A DNA stretch of 64,000 nucleotides, from the NCBI RefSeq assembly GCF_012720115.1, contig NZ_VNWN01000002.1, forward strand, positions 744,001 to 808,000, given 5' to 3'. The stretch's first letter is position 1, and each line of letters opens with the position of its first letter. This DNA comes from Sneathiella chinensis. GTDB lineage: Bacteria; Pseudomonadota; Alphaproteobacteria; Sneathiellales; Sneathiellaceae. The position numbers were made by a program, and so were the translations under genes. Below, in pieces: positions 34,264 to 42,897 of this stretch. The notes below the pieces were generated by a model, which was not told the origin of the DNA, ran no database searches, and saw only the letters and a program-made list of their open reading frames with translations.

Positions 34264-35043
34264 TCACCACCGCAGGCGGTTCACGCGCCGCATCATGGCA
34301 GCGCGATGCCCGGATTCCTGCGGCTGTGGCAGGTCGGAAGGCGGTGTTTTCCGGGGTGGTTCCGGTATGTCGATATCCGGCGTTGGCCGCGACGCGAGCG
34401 AGACGGACAAATAGGTGTTGGAGGCTTCCTCTGCCGAGGTTTTTTTCGCCTCGCGTTTGACCAGATGCCCGGCGCTGTCCCGAAGCGGTAAGGGTTTCCG
34501 GTTTTCCCGAGGGGATGACAGAAGGCTGACCTCTTCCGGGGCCAGATCCGGGCCATGTGTCATGGCGCTGGAGGGGGCCGGGGCCGGGGGCGCGGCTTCC
34601 TGAACAGGTTCAGGGGTGACGATCCCGCGGGCCATCAGGATTTCCGGCTCTTCAAGGGGGTGGGCCGTTTCCGGTGTCGGTGTCTTGCGGACAGGGCGGG
34701 AATGGATCAGTTTTTCCGGCTGCCAGAGAGTGCCGGAAACTTTTGGGCGCGGTTTCCGGGAGGCCGGTTTGGGCGCTGGCACCGCCTGTTTAACAGGAGC
34801 CGGGGCCGGCGTTGCGATCGGAGCCGGAGCGGGTTCTTGTGCTGTCGGGGCGGGGGTCGGATAGGCCCGGTTCAGGGCATTGAATTTCACCTCGATCTGA
34901 TCGACAAGATACAGCATAGCCTGACTGAGACGCTTGTTCTTGCGGCGCAGTTTCCGGTTCTCGGCAATAAGCGATTTTTCCCGCTCTGACAGGTCTGGCG
35001 AGTCGAGAATATACTGCTCAGGCTTTTTGCTGGTGAAATTCAT
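34264..35043 (-). CDS. Pro/Ala-rich protein with N-terminal coiled coil
   Basis: 259 residues; I do not recognise a family. Residues about 20-60 (REKSLIAENRKLRRKNKRLS, then MLYLVDQIEVKFNAL) form a basic coiled coil. Residues 60-105 are a low-complexity PAPTAQEPAPAPIATPAPAP linker. The rest is disordered-looking, with many Pro, Glu and Arg residues and a short conserved-looking tail MMRRVNRLRW. There is no signal peptide or membrane segment. It could be a scaffold or cell-envelope/division accessory, but there is no direct evidence. Stem-loops lie in its upstream region. Confidence 0.6.
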   Translation of the reverse strand: MNFTSKKPEQYILDSPDLSEREKSLIAENRKLRRKNKRLSQAMLYLVDQIEVKFNALNRAYPTPAPTAQEPAPAPIATPAPAPVKQAVPAPKPASRKPRPKVSGTLWQPEKLIHSRPVRKTPTPETAHPLEEPEILMARGIVTPEPVQEAAPPAPAPSSAMTHGPDLAPEEVSLLSSPRENRKPLPLRDSAGHLVKREAKKTSAEEASNTYLSVSLASRPTPDIDIPEPPRKTPPSDLPQPQESGHRAAMMRRVNRLRW

Positions 35044-35094
35044 GAATTACTGACGTGCTCCCCCGGCACTGGTAAAAAACAACCGAGAGAAACC

Positions 35095-35130
35095 CCCAAC
35101 ATTGTCTTTCGTGTCTTCTCTCATGTTGGG
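35095..35130. other. long hairpin upstream of the coiled-coil gene
   Basis: CCCAACAT (35095-35102) and ATGTTGGG (35123-35130) form a perfect 8-bp stem around a 20-base loop. A second small repeat, CTGAT-ATTGTAA-ATCAG, follows directly. On the - strand these would lie in the 5' untranslated region or promoter of the coiled-coil gene. I recognise no known riboswitch. The rest of the gap 35044-35275 shows only AT-rich tracts. Confidence 0.4.
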
Positions 35131-35275
35131 CTGATATTGTAAATCAGTTTCCATAACTTGAAAATACCCTGACGGCTTTTTTATCATTTTTTAGCCATAT
35201 ACGGCGGGACCGCTCCGGCAGAGTGGCGCCGGCGGGGGAGGGGCAGAGGGATTTTACGAAGGCGGCCCGCCCGTG

Positions 35276-35632
35276 TCAGGGGGTGGGGATGCCCGCTTGC
35301 TGGCACTGGCCGGTCAGGAAGGTGCGGCGGATCATGCAACCCTTGTCCATGATGATGGCATAATTGCCTGTGCAGGTGCCGAAGCTGACCCACGCCTCAT
35401 AGTTATACTCTTCCGCATCCTCACTCATGTTCAGATAGCGGGTGAGATATTCAATGCGGTAAATCTTGTTAAAATCCGCGTTCTGTTCCTTCAGGTTCTG
35501 TTCCACGACCGGTTTGCAGTCTTCCGGCTCGTAAGGGGCGAGGGTGGAGTAAATGGAGGACCCCGCCATAGCGGTCGTCCCCCAGATGCCGGACAGGATC
35601 AGGGCAAGAAGCAGGGAATGGAATGGTTTCAT
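35276..35632 (-). CDS. small secreted hypothetical protein with conserved cysteines
   Basis: 118 residues. A Sec signal peptide (residues 1-23, ending TTAMA-GS) is preceded by the strong ribosome site AAGGAGG. The mature part has four Cys (EDCKPV, FGTCTGN, KGCMIRR, GQCQQ) that could form two disulfides in the periplasm. The C-terminal half reads YEAWVSFGTCTGNYAIIMDK. No family recognised. It is monocistronic by context. Confidence 0.75.
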   Translation of the reverse strand: MKPFHSLLLALILSGIWGTTAMAGSSIYSTLAPYEPEDCKPVVEQNLKEQNADFNKIYRIEYLTRYLNMSEDAEEYNYEAWVSFGTCTGNYAIIMDKGCMIRRTFLTGQCQQAGIPTP

Positions 35633-35740
35633 GACACAGCCTCCTTGAAACGGGATCATGCCGGTTTGAGGGTCGCGGTGATTGTATCAGATAGAGGTAA
35701 GTCGAACGGGGCCATAAGTCCAGTTGTCCTTAAAAACCGT

Positions 35741-36427
35741 CTAGTTGATGGTCAGGTGAAGGGACGGAAGTCCGTCGATCCGGCCTTCAAGCTGGTCCCC
35801 TTTCTTGAGCGGGCCGACACCGGCCGGGGTCCCTGTATAAATCAGGTCACCGGGCATCAGGTGATACAGGCCGGACAGGTGACTGATAACCTCGGCAATG
35901 TTCCAGGTCATGTTACGAATAACCGTTTCCTGCTTGCGAACACCGTTGACGTCCAGTGTCATGCGGGCGTTCTGGATATCACCGGCATCGTCCAGCGGGA
36001 CAAGGGGTGCACAAGGGGCTGACTGATCGAACCCTTTGGCGGCATCCCATGGACGGCCTTTTTCCTTGGCCGCGCTTTGCAGGTCCCGGCGGGTCAGGTC
36101 AATGCCGCAGGCATACCCGAAGACATGGTCCATGGCTTGTTCTACCGGAATTGCGGCGCCCTCCCGGTTGATCGCCACCACCAGTTCCATTTCAAAGTGA
36201 AGGTTGCTTGTGGCGGACGGATAGGCGATGGATGTGCCGCTTTCGACCACCGCGTCTGCCGGTTTCGAGAAAAAGAACGGCGGTTCGCGGGTGGGGTCGC
36301 CGCCCATTTCGATCGCATGATCCGCATAATTGCGTCCGACGCAGAAAATGCGGCGAACCGGAAAACGGGTATCCGTACCATGAATGGCAATGGTGGGCGG
36401 GGCCGGGGGCGAGAACAGATAATTCAT
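35741..36427 (-). CDS. fumarylacetoacetate hydrolase family protein (fumarylpyruvate hydrolase-like)
   Basis: 228 residues from the ATG at NYLFSPP; a much longer upstream reading has no ribosome site. FAH-fold motifs: RIFCVGRNYADHAIEMG, FFFSKPADAV, the metal-binding FEMELVVAI (ExE) and GIDLTRRD, then PGDLIYTGTPAGVGP. It should hydrolyse a C-C bond in fumarylpyruvate or a related dioxo acid, as at the end of gentisate-type pathways, although no ring-cleavage genes are nearby. Divergent from the MBL-fold gene. Confidence 0.9.
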   Translation of the reverse strand: MNYLFSPPAPPTIAIHGTDTRFPVRRIFCVGRNYADHAIEMGGDPTREPPFFFSKPADAVVESGTSIAYPSATSNLHFEMELVVAINREGAAIPVEQAMDHVFGYACGIDLTRRDLQSAAKEKGRPWDAAKGFDQSAPCAPLVPLDDAGDIQNARMTLDVNGVRKQETVIRNMTWNIAEVISHLSGLYHLMPGDLIYTGTPAGVGPLKKGDQLEGRIDGLPSLHLTIN

Positions 36428-36554
36428 TGGCAGGGAAATCCATGTTGTTTTGTTTTGAATTTCATTCACTATCAGAAATACCATAAGGTTTTTCCCTTGC
36501 CTATTCAGAGGCGGAAAAATTAAAGAGAACAAAAATAAAAATCGGGAGAATTCG

Positions 36555-37415
36555 ATGAATGTCTGGCAGGTTGGCTCGGTAAAGATAACCCGTATTGTGG
36601 AGATTGAGGCGGCAGGCGGAACGCGGGGGTTGTTACCGGACGCGACGCCGGAAGCGGTCCGGGATATTGACTGGCTGCGTCCCCATTTTGTGACCGAGGA
36701 CGGCAAGCTGATCATGAGCATTCATGCCCTTGTGGTGGATACCGGAGAGCATCGCATTATTGTCGATACCTGTATCGGAAATGACAAAAAGCGGAATGTC
36801 CCGGCGTGGAACAACCTGCAGACCGGCTTTCTGAATGATCTGGAACAGGCTGGGTATCGCCGGGAAGACATGGACACGGTTCTTTGTACCCACCTGCATG
36901 TGGATCATGTGGGCTGGAACACCATGCTGGAGGATGGCGCGTGGGTGCCGACCTTCCCCAATGCCCGGTATCTTTTTGCAGAACGGGAATGGAAGCACTG
37001 GCAAAGCAACCGTCAGGATGAATATGGCGATGTGATCGAGGATTCGGTTGCGCCGATCGTGGAGGCGGACCTTGCGACCTTTGTGCCGTCCGATTACCGG
37101 GTATGCGACGAGGTTTCCCTGATCCCGACACCGGGCCACACGCCGGGCCATGTCAGTGTCCGCATCCGTTCGCAAGGACAAGAGGCGCTGATTACCGGCG
37201 ATTTCCTGCATCACCCTTGCCAGATGGCCCATACCAATTGGAGCAGTACTGCCGACAACGACAAGGCGCATGCAAGCCGGACCCGCAGGCAGGTACTGAC
37301 CGAGCTTGCCGGAACACCGACCTTGTGCATTGGCACCCATTTCGCGACCCCTACCGCCGGTTGGGTGAAGCAGGATGACGAGGGGGGCTTCTGGCTGGAC
37401 GTTGAACCCGGTTAA
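36555..37415 (+). CDS. MBL-fold metallo-hydrolase
   Basis: 286 residues. The metal site is CTHLHVDHVGWN (HxHxDH) near residue 115, with PTPGHTPGHVS, GDFLHHP and a C-terminal GTHFATP completing the ligands. The domain resembles quorum-quenching lactonases and alkylsulfatase-like MBL proteins, all acting on esters or lactones. There is no signal peptide, so it is cytoplasmic. GGGAGAATTCG precedes the ATG. Divergent from the FAH gene; a shared pathway is possible but unproven. Confidence 0.88.
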   Translation: MNVWQVGSVKITRIVEIEAAGGTRGLLPDATPEAVRDIDWLRPHFVTEDGKLIMSIHALVVDTGEHRIIVDTCIGNDKKRNVPAWNNLQTGFLNDLEQAGYRREDMDTVLCTHLHVDHVGWNTMLEDGAWVPTFPNARYLFAEREWKHWQSNRQDEYGDVIEDSVAPIVEADLATFVPSDYRVCDEVSLIPTPGHTPGHVSVRIRSQGQEALITGDFLHHPCQMAHTNWSSTADNDKAHASRTRRQVLTELAGTPTLCIGTHFATPTAGWVKQDDEGGFWLDVEPG

Positions 37416-37498
37416 AAGATCGAGAAATCGGGTGACGGCAATTATTCAGTGTATTAATAACATGACGTTATTCACTGAAAATTACCCGGACTGGTCTT

Positions 37499-38119
37499 TT
37501 GCCCTCTTTCAAACATGCTTTATTTCCAATGGCGACCCTGCTGCTTTTGACAGGATGCGCCGGACAGCTTGTGGTTTCAAAATCGGATGCTTTTCTTCAG
37601 AAATATGATCTGCCGGAGCCAAGCATGGAGGCGTTCGTCTATTGTCATGATCACGGGTGCCGTGAGCGCCCGGTCCTTTCGTTGACCGGGGCGGATTGGG
37701 ATCGGATCAAGGGCCCCTTGGCTGAAAAAGCGAATAGTCCGGCCGAGGAGCGGGGCAATCTGGCCCGGGCCATGGCCGAGTTGGAGAAAATTGGCGGCGA
37801 GGCCACCGGAACCACTGCCGACCGGGCCCGGACCGCCTTTGACAATGACCATCAGCTGGACTGCATCGACGAGAGTGCCAATGCGCTGGGACTGCTGCTT
37901 TTGCTTCAGCAGCAGGGATTGATCCATCATCACCGGGTCGAAGGCGTTGAAGGGCGGGGCGGGGCGTTCGAGTGGCCACATTTCGCCGCCTCCCTGAAAG
38001 AGGTGGCAAGCGGAGAGGTGTTCGCGTTTGACAGTTGGTTCCACGATAATGGCGCCGAGGCGGAGGTCATGCCCCTGCCGGTCTGGAAGGCAGGCTGGAA
38101 CCCGCCGGGCTTTGATTAG
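37499..38119 (+). CDS. putative lipoprotein, conserved-looking, unknown function
   Basis: 206 residues from a TTG start. The later ATG at MATLLL would leave the signal peptide without a positive N-region, so TTG is preferred. The lipobox LLTGC (Cys near residue 20) predicts a lipoprotein. The mature domain has a Cys-Asp pair in QLDCIDESANALGLLL and a nearby His-rich loop IHHHRVEG. That recalls transglutaminase-like Cys/His folds, but I cannot confirm homology. Monocistronic. Confidence 0.7.
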   Translation: MPSFKHALFPMATLLLLTGCAGQLVVSKSDAFLQKYDLPEPSMEAFVYCHDHGCRERPVLSLTGADWDRIKGPLAEKANSPAEERGNLARAMAELEKIGGEATGTTADRARTAFDNDHQLDCIDESANALGLLLLLQQQGLIHHHRVEGVEGRGGAFEWPHFAASLKEVASGEVFAFDSWFHDNGAEAEVMPLPVWKAGWNPPGFD

Positions 38120-38203
38120 ATGACGGGAATGTGAACGCCCGGCCTTTCCGGTTGTGTTAAGACTTCCAACGAGGGAGTTTGCAACAGGGAGTAAGGGAGC
38201 CGC

Positions 38204-38833
38204 ATGAAACTCTATGATTTTGTCGGGCCGCCAAGCCCGCGCCGGGTTCGGATGTTCCTGGCTGAAAAAGGCATCGATATTGAACGGGAAATCGTCAATA
38301 TCCGCGAAGGGGAACAGTTCTCCCCCGACTTCAGGGCCATCAACAATCGATGTACGATCCCGGCGCTGCTGCTGGATGACGGAACGGTTTTACGGGACAG
38401 CGAGACCATCCAACGGTATCTGGAGGAAGTATTTCCCGACCCGCCCCTGTTTGGGGAAACACCCGTGCAGCGGGCGGTCATCAATGACTGGTTGCGGGTT
38501 ATTGATCTGGATGGTTTTGGTGCGGTTGCCGAAGCGCTTCGCAATTCTGTGGGCCGTCTGAAGGACAGGGCACTGACAGGCCCCCATAACGAGGCTCAGA
38601 ACCCGGCGCTGGCAGAACGGGGCGTGCGCCGGATCGGATATTTTTTCGAGGAACTGGACCGGCAACTGGCGGATCATCCCTATGTAGCGGGCGAGACGTT
38701 CAGTGTTGCGGATATCAATGCGCTGGTGGTGGTTGATTTTGCCGCAATGGCGCAGCAGACAGTCCCTGAAAGCTGCGCCAATATCCGGCGGTGGTACGAA
38801 ACAGTTGCTGCCCGCCCCAGTGCGAAAGCATAG
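38204..38833 (+). CDS. glutathione S-transferase
   Basis: 209 residues. The N-terminal thioredoxin-like domain starts KLYDFVGPPSPRRVRMFLAEKG, with Ser in place of a catalytic Cys. CTIPALLLDDGTVLRDSETIQRYLE gives the cis-Pro and the glutathione-binding Asp-Ser. The C-terminal helical domain contains GETFSVADINALVVVDF. GGGAG precedes the ATG. Alpha-class-like bacterial GST of unknown substrate. Convergent with the DUF4389-DinB gene. Confidence 0.92.
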   Translation: MKLYDFVGPPSPRRVRMFLAEKGIDIEREIVNIREGEQFSPDFRAINNRCTIPALLLDDGTVLRDSETIQRYLEEVFPDPPLFGETPVQRAVINDWLRVIDLDGFGAVAEALRNSVGRLKDRALTGPHNEAQNPALAERGVRRIGYFFEELDRQLADHPYVAGETFSVADINALVVVDFAAMAQQTVPESCANIRRWYETVAARPSAKA

Positions 38834-38854
38834 GTCGGAAACCGGCCCCCGCCG

Positions 38855-39703
38855 CTAGCCCTGTTCCCGAATGAAATAGATCAGGTCCAGAGACGGCGGG
38901 GTCTTCCCAAGTTGGCTCAGCATATGGTGGCATTGACCCCGGTGGTGGGTCTGGTGATTGAACATATGGGCCAGAATGGCAGAAACCCGGTCATTGCACG
39001 GGGTTCCGTCCTGTCGCTGATAATTCAGGATTTCGTCCAGTCGTTCCGCAGGCAGGGCGTCGGCAAGCTGCTCAAGGCGAAGGTCAGCGGCATGCCGGGC
39101 CTTGCGGAGGTCCCCCAGATTGGTGTGAAGGACGGTGTCCAGACTTTCCGGTTTGGGGCCCGTTCCCTCCAGCCGTTCCAGCCACAACAGATCGGCCACC
39201 AGAACATGATTGAGCGTCTTCATCAGGGTGCGAAAGAAGGCGCCAAGGTCCTTGTTGCGCTCTTCTTCCGAGAGTGTGGCGACGGCATCATACAGCCTGT
39301 CATTCGCCCAGCGGTTATAGGCGGCAAAGGTCTTGAAATGCCCGATCCGGGGGTCCGGGGTATGCTTTACAGTCTCGTCTTCGTCATCATCAGGGGCATG
39401 GTCTGCCGAAGACGCGGGCATTTCCGTGCCGTTTCCCGGCCAATCCCCAAGCGGGTAGGGCTTGTCATTGCTGCTGTAGGTCAGGAAGGCGGAAACCTGA
39501 CGGAGATAGGCGGCCAGACCCGCGCCGAAGTTCGACAGTCGCTTCAGGGGCGCTCCGCATACCAGTTTGAACAGGAACTGGATAATCGTACTTGCGGCCA
39601 GAACAATTTCCGCCACTTGGAAGCAGAGCGCATAAAGAAGAATAAGGGGAAGCCGTTTCCAGGTTTTCCCGGATTGCAGATTTTCTTTCAGGGACGTGTC
39701 CAT
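38855..39703 (-). CDS. fusion of DUF4389 membrane domain and DinB-family domain
   Basis: 282 residues from the ATG with AAGGG upstream. Residues about 15-95 match DUF4389: KRLPLILLYALCFQVAEIVL, a second hydrophobic stretch, and the closing pattern KPYPLGDWP. An acidic linker (DDDEDETVKH) leads to a DinB four-helix domain starting FKTFAAYNRWANDRLYDAV. It has metal-ligand histidines in LMKTLNHVLVADLLWL and FNHQTHHRGQCH. DinB proteins bind metal and act as thiol S-transferases or damage-inducible enzymes. A membrane-tethered DinB is unusual. The frame is continuous across the junction. Confidence 0.82.
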   Translation of the reverse strand: MDTSLKENLQSGKTWKRLPLILLYALCFQVAEIVLAASTIIQFLFKLVCGAPLKRLSNFGAGLAAYLRQVSAFLTYSSNDKPYPLGDWPGNGTEMPASSADHAPDDDEDETVKHTPDPRIGHFKTFAAYNRWANDRLYDAVATLSEEERNKDLGAFFRTLMKTLNHVLVADLLWLERLEGTGPKPESLDTVLHTNLGDLRKARHAADLRLEQLADALPAERLDEILNYQRQDGTPCNDRVSAILAHMFNHQTHHRGQCHHMLSQLGKTPPSLDLIYFIREQG

Positions 39704-39767
39704 CGGGGGCCCTTTCCGCAGGTGACCAGTCATGTCGGTTCCGCGTCAGGCAGGATTTAAACGGGAT

Positions 39768-40247
39768 TTACAGCCACCGCCGGACACGGGATTTATAATT
39801 CAGATATTCATCCCCGAATTTGGTTTCAAGATAGGCCTCTTCCCGGCGGATGACATAAAACTGGATAAACAGGACCGCACAAAGGATCGTGATCATGCTG
39901 CCCCAGCTTCCTGCGGCAAGGCCAATACCCCCTGCGAACAGGGTCATGCCCACGTAAATCGGGTTGCGGGAATAGCCGTACAGCCCATGAGAGATAATAG
40001 CCGTGGTGGGTTTCCAAGGCTCGACGTTGGTTTTTGCCTTGTGGTGGGCGACAACGCAAACCAACATGATGGCCATCCCCGCAAGGGCGAGAATGCCGCC
40101 GGGCACCGTCAGGAACAGTGGGCCGATCTCCCCCGCTCGCCAGTTGGATTGAACCAGAATGCCAACCAGCAGCGCCAGCGAATAGACCAGCGGCGGCGGG
40201 ATGCGAACGCCGGGATGGTCCCGGCCGGACGGGCTCGGCGTGGTCAT
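39768..40247 (-). CDS. isoprenylcysteine carboxyl methyltransferase-like membrane methyltransferase
   Basis: 159 residues with about four membrane segments. The ICMT/PEMT signature is at the C-terminus: GLYGYSRNPIYVGMTLFAGGIGLA, then RREEAYLETKFGDEYLNYKSRVRRWL. The ATG at 40247 is preceded by GAAGGGA, which overlaps the stop of the aminotransferase gene. It should transfer methyl from SAM to a membrane-associated substrate. Co-transcribed with the aminotransferase; a functional link is not evident. Confidence 0.87.
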   Translation of the reverse strand: MTTPSPSGRDHPGVRIPPPLVYSLALLVGILVQSNWRAGEIGPLFLTVPGGILALAGMAIMLVCVVAHHKAKTNVEPWKPTTAIISHGLYGYSRNPIYVGMTLFAGGIGLAAGSWGSMITILCAVLFIQFYVIRREEAYLETKFGDEYLNYKSRVRRWL

Positions 40248-40251
40248 GGCG

Positions 40252-41469
40252 TCAGGTCCCTTCATTCGAGGCAGGAGCCGGAGAAGGGGGAACATGGTGG
40301 GCGAGAAAATCAATCGCCGCCTGCGTTCCGCCGGGGCCGTGGGGAATGTTCAGGGCCTTCAGGCCCATCTCAATAACCCCGAGGGTTCCCAGAAGCATGG
40401 GGGCGTTGACAAATCCCATATGGGCAATGCGCATGGCCTTACCGCGGAGGTCATCAATCCCAATCCCGACCACAACCCCGCATTTCTCGTTGCAGTAATC
40501 CAGCAGGGCGTCGGGGGTATGGCCCTGTTCAAACAGAACGGTGGTGACGGCTGTGGCCCGATCTTCCGGGGCGGTGACATTGAACTGGAGAACCCCGCCT
40601 TCCGCCCACCGGGCGACGGCGGCGCTGGTTGCCCCGGCCAGCAATGAATGCCGTAAGGACGCGGCCTCGATGCCCTCGTTGGACAGCAGCTCAAGGCTTT
40701 TTGCAAGGGCAAAGAGAAGATGTTCGGGCGGGGTGCCGCAATATTTCTGATAGTGGATCGGGCCAAGGCGCGCCGTCCAGTCCCAATAGGCTGTCCGCAA
40801 GCCCGCTTCCTTGTGCCGCGCCAGCGCCCGGGGGCTGGCCGCATTGAAGCTGAGGCCCGGCGGGGACATCAACCCTTTCTGGGCGGCGCCAACCGCAACA
40901 TCGATATGCCAGTCCTTCATGGAAAAGGGCATGGTCCCGAGCGAGGCAATGGTATCCACCATAAAGAGGGCCGGGTGACCGGTGGACCGGATCGCCTTGC
41001 TGACGGCCTCAACGTCATTCACCAGACTGGAAGCCGTATCCACCTGTACCATCAGGATGGCCTTGATCAGGCCGTCGGGATCGTCTTTGAGGCGGGCGGC
41101 AACGGCGTCGGGGCGCACCGAATGACGCCAGCTTCCGGGCAGAACCTCAACGTCCAGCCCAAGCGGCACGCCCGTTTCGCCCCATCCGTCGGCAAAGCGG
41201 CCGCTGGACAGAACCAGAACCTTGTCGCCGCGGGACAGAACATTGCTGAGGGCGGCCTCCCACGCGCCGTGGCCATTGGCGATATAGATAAAGGTTTCCC
41301 CGTCCGTATCGAACAGGGTTTTCAGGCCCGCCAGCAAGCTGTCCGTCAGGGCCGGGAAATCCTTCTGATAGATGTCGATCGCCGGCTGGTGCATGGCGTT
41401 CAAGACAGAATCCGGTATATTTGTCGGACCGGGGATACTCAGGAATTCGCGACCTGTACGAACACTCAT
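40252..41469 (-). CDS. serine--glyoxylate / alanine--glyoxylate-type aminotransferase
   Basis: 405 residues, class V PLP aminotransferase. FLSIPGPTNIPDSVL opens the protein. The substrate region is ANGHGAWEAALSN, the PLP Asp lies in FMVDTIASLGTMP, and the PLP lysine in VGAAQKGLMSPPG. This matches SgaA-like enzymes of the serine cycle or photorespiration-like glyoxylate handling. AAGGA precedes the ATG by 8 bases. Together with the dehydratase at 19.9 kb it may link serine to central metabolism (inference). Confidence 0.9.
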   Translation of the reverse strand: MSVRTGREFLSIPGPTNIPDSVLNAMHQPAIDIYQKDFPALTDSLLAGLKTLFDTDGETFIYIANGHGAWEAALSNVLSRGDKVLVLSSGRFADGWGETGVPLGLDVEVLPGSWRHSVRPDAVAARLKDDPDGLIKAILMVQVDTASSLVNDVEAVSKAIRSTGHPALFMVDTIASLGTMPFSMKDWHIDVAVGAAQKGLMSPPGLSFNAASPRALARHKEAGLRTAYWDWTARLGPIHYQKYCGTPPEHLLFALAKSLELLSNEGIEAASLRHSLLAGATSAAVARWAEGGVLQFNVTAPEDRATAVTTVLFEQGHTPDALLDYCNEKCGVVVGIGIDDLRGKAMRIAHMGFVNAPMLLGTLGVIEMGLKALNIPHGPGGTQAAIDFLAHHVPPSPAPASNEGT

Positions 41470-41548
41470 GATTTGGTTCCTTGGCTGTGAACTGGCAGGG
41501 AAATCAGCAGTTTACCCAAGCCGCATAAGGACGCAATAGCTGTTATTC

Positions 41549-42814
41549 CTAATGTTCCTTTTGCGGTGTTTTTCTTTTCCGGCGGGAAATCGTGGATTGC
41601 ACCGTCGAATAGATCTGTTTGCTGGAGGAGCCGAGCGCCCCAAGGGGCAGGAAGCGGGCCTTTTGCACGCCTGCCGGGCGGACTGCCATACGGGCCAGGG
41701 CAAACAGGGCGAGAAAACAGGTGTTGCCAATAATGAAGTAAAACAGCATCTCCGGTCCGAACCGCCCCATCAACTGCGAGGCGATGACCGGTCCGACGCT
41801 GGCCCCAAGACCATAGGCAAATAGCAGCCCGGCAGACACCTGAACCAGTTTGTCCTTGGCGGCAAGGTCGTTCGCCTGTGCGGAGGCCATGGGATAAATG
41901 GTGTAACAGAAACCCCCGAAAATCATGGCGGCCACAAAAATCCACAAGGAGAACCCTTGCGCCGTGATCCAGATGATAGACCCGCAGGCAGACGCGGTCA
42001 GCAGGGCGGTGATCAACAGAATGGTCCGTCGGTCAAAGCGGTCGGACAGCCTGCCAATGGGGAATTGCAGCAACATACCGCCCAGCAGGATGCTGGCCAT
42101 GAAGGTTGAAATTTGGCCGATGCTCAGGCTGATGCCGGCGCCAAAAACCGGGCCCAGACTGTTGATGGAACTGTTGGTCAGGCCCGCACTGATGGTGCCG
42201 ATCACCCCGACGGGGGATGTCTTGTACAGGGCCTTGAAGCTCATGCGTTCGGGTTGGGCCGGTTGCGGGGCCGTGGCCCGGGTCATAAGGATGGGAACAA
42301 GGGCAATGGAAAAGATGATGGAGGCGACGGAAAACAGCTCGAACGAGGCCGGGTCGGCAATGGTCAGCAGGAATTGCCCCGTGCCGCTGCCAAGGTAGCT
42401 GGTCATCATGTACAGGGAGAGAACCCGTCCGCGATTGGCGTTGGTGGACCGTTCGTTCATCCAGCTTTCCACGATCATGATCATGCCCGCCATGCAGAAG
42501 CCGCAAATCACCCGCAGCAGCATCCACGCAATCGGGTGGACCAGCAGGATATGGGCCAGAACCGCAACAGACATGACCGAGGCAAAGGCCGCAAAAGAGC
42601 GAATATGGGCGGCGCGGGCGACCACCTTGGCCGCATTCAGGGCACCCAGAAGCATTCCGAAAAAATAGAAGGCCATGATCAGGCCCGTGGTTTCGGTTGA
42701 AAACCCTTCCATTTTACTGCGCAGGCCCAGCAGGGTGCCAAACATCCCGTTGGCCATAAGAAGCAGGCCATAGCTGAGCAGCAGCGAGGCAACAGATCTG
42801 ACGGTTTCCCACAT
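41549..42814 (-). CDS. MFS transporter, YcaD-like
   Basis: 421 residues with twelve predicted membrane segments. The sequence resembles the YcaD family: VESWMNERSTNANRGRVLSLYMM in the first half, and QFPIGRLSDRFDRRTILL as the loop motif. A basic C-terminal tail (SRRKRKTPQKEH) ends the protein. Substrate unknown. It follows the Bcr-type MFS gene on the same strand after 83 bases. Confidence 0.88.
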   Translation of the reverse strand: MWETVRSVASLLLSYGLLLMANGMFGTLLGLRSKMEGFSTETTGLIMAFYFFGMLLGALNAAKVVARAAHIRSFAAFASVMSVAVLAHILLVHPIAWMLLRVICGFCMAGMIMIVESWMNERSTNANRGRVLSLYMMTSYLGSGTGQFLLTIADPASFELFSVASIIFSIALVPILMTRATAPQPAQPERMSFKALYKTSPVGVIGTISAGLTNSSINSLGPVFGAGISLSIGQISTFMASILLGGMLLQFPIGRLSDRFDRRTILLITALLTASACGSIIWITAQGFSLWIFVAAMIFGGFCYTIYPMASAQANDLAAKDKLVQVSAGLLFAYGLGASVGPVIASQLMGRFGPEMLFYFIIGNTCFLALFALARMAVRPAGVQKARFLPLGALGSSSKQIYSTVQSTISRRKRKTPQKEH

Positions 42815-42897
42815 GTGATACCAAAACCTTTCACGGACAGTCGTTCTTCTGCCCCAGCATTGGGGAAGTTCCGAAAAATTACAAGCCTTCCGGGCGT

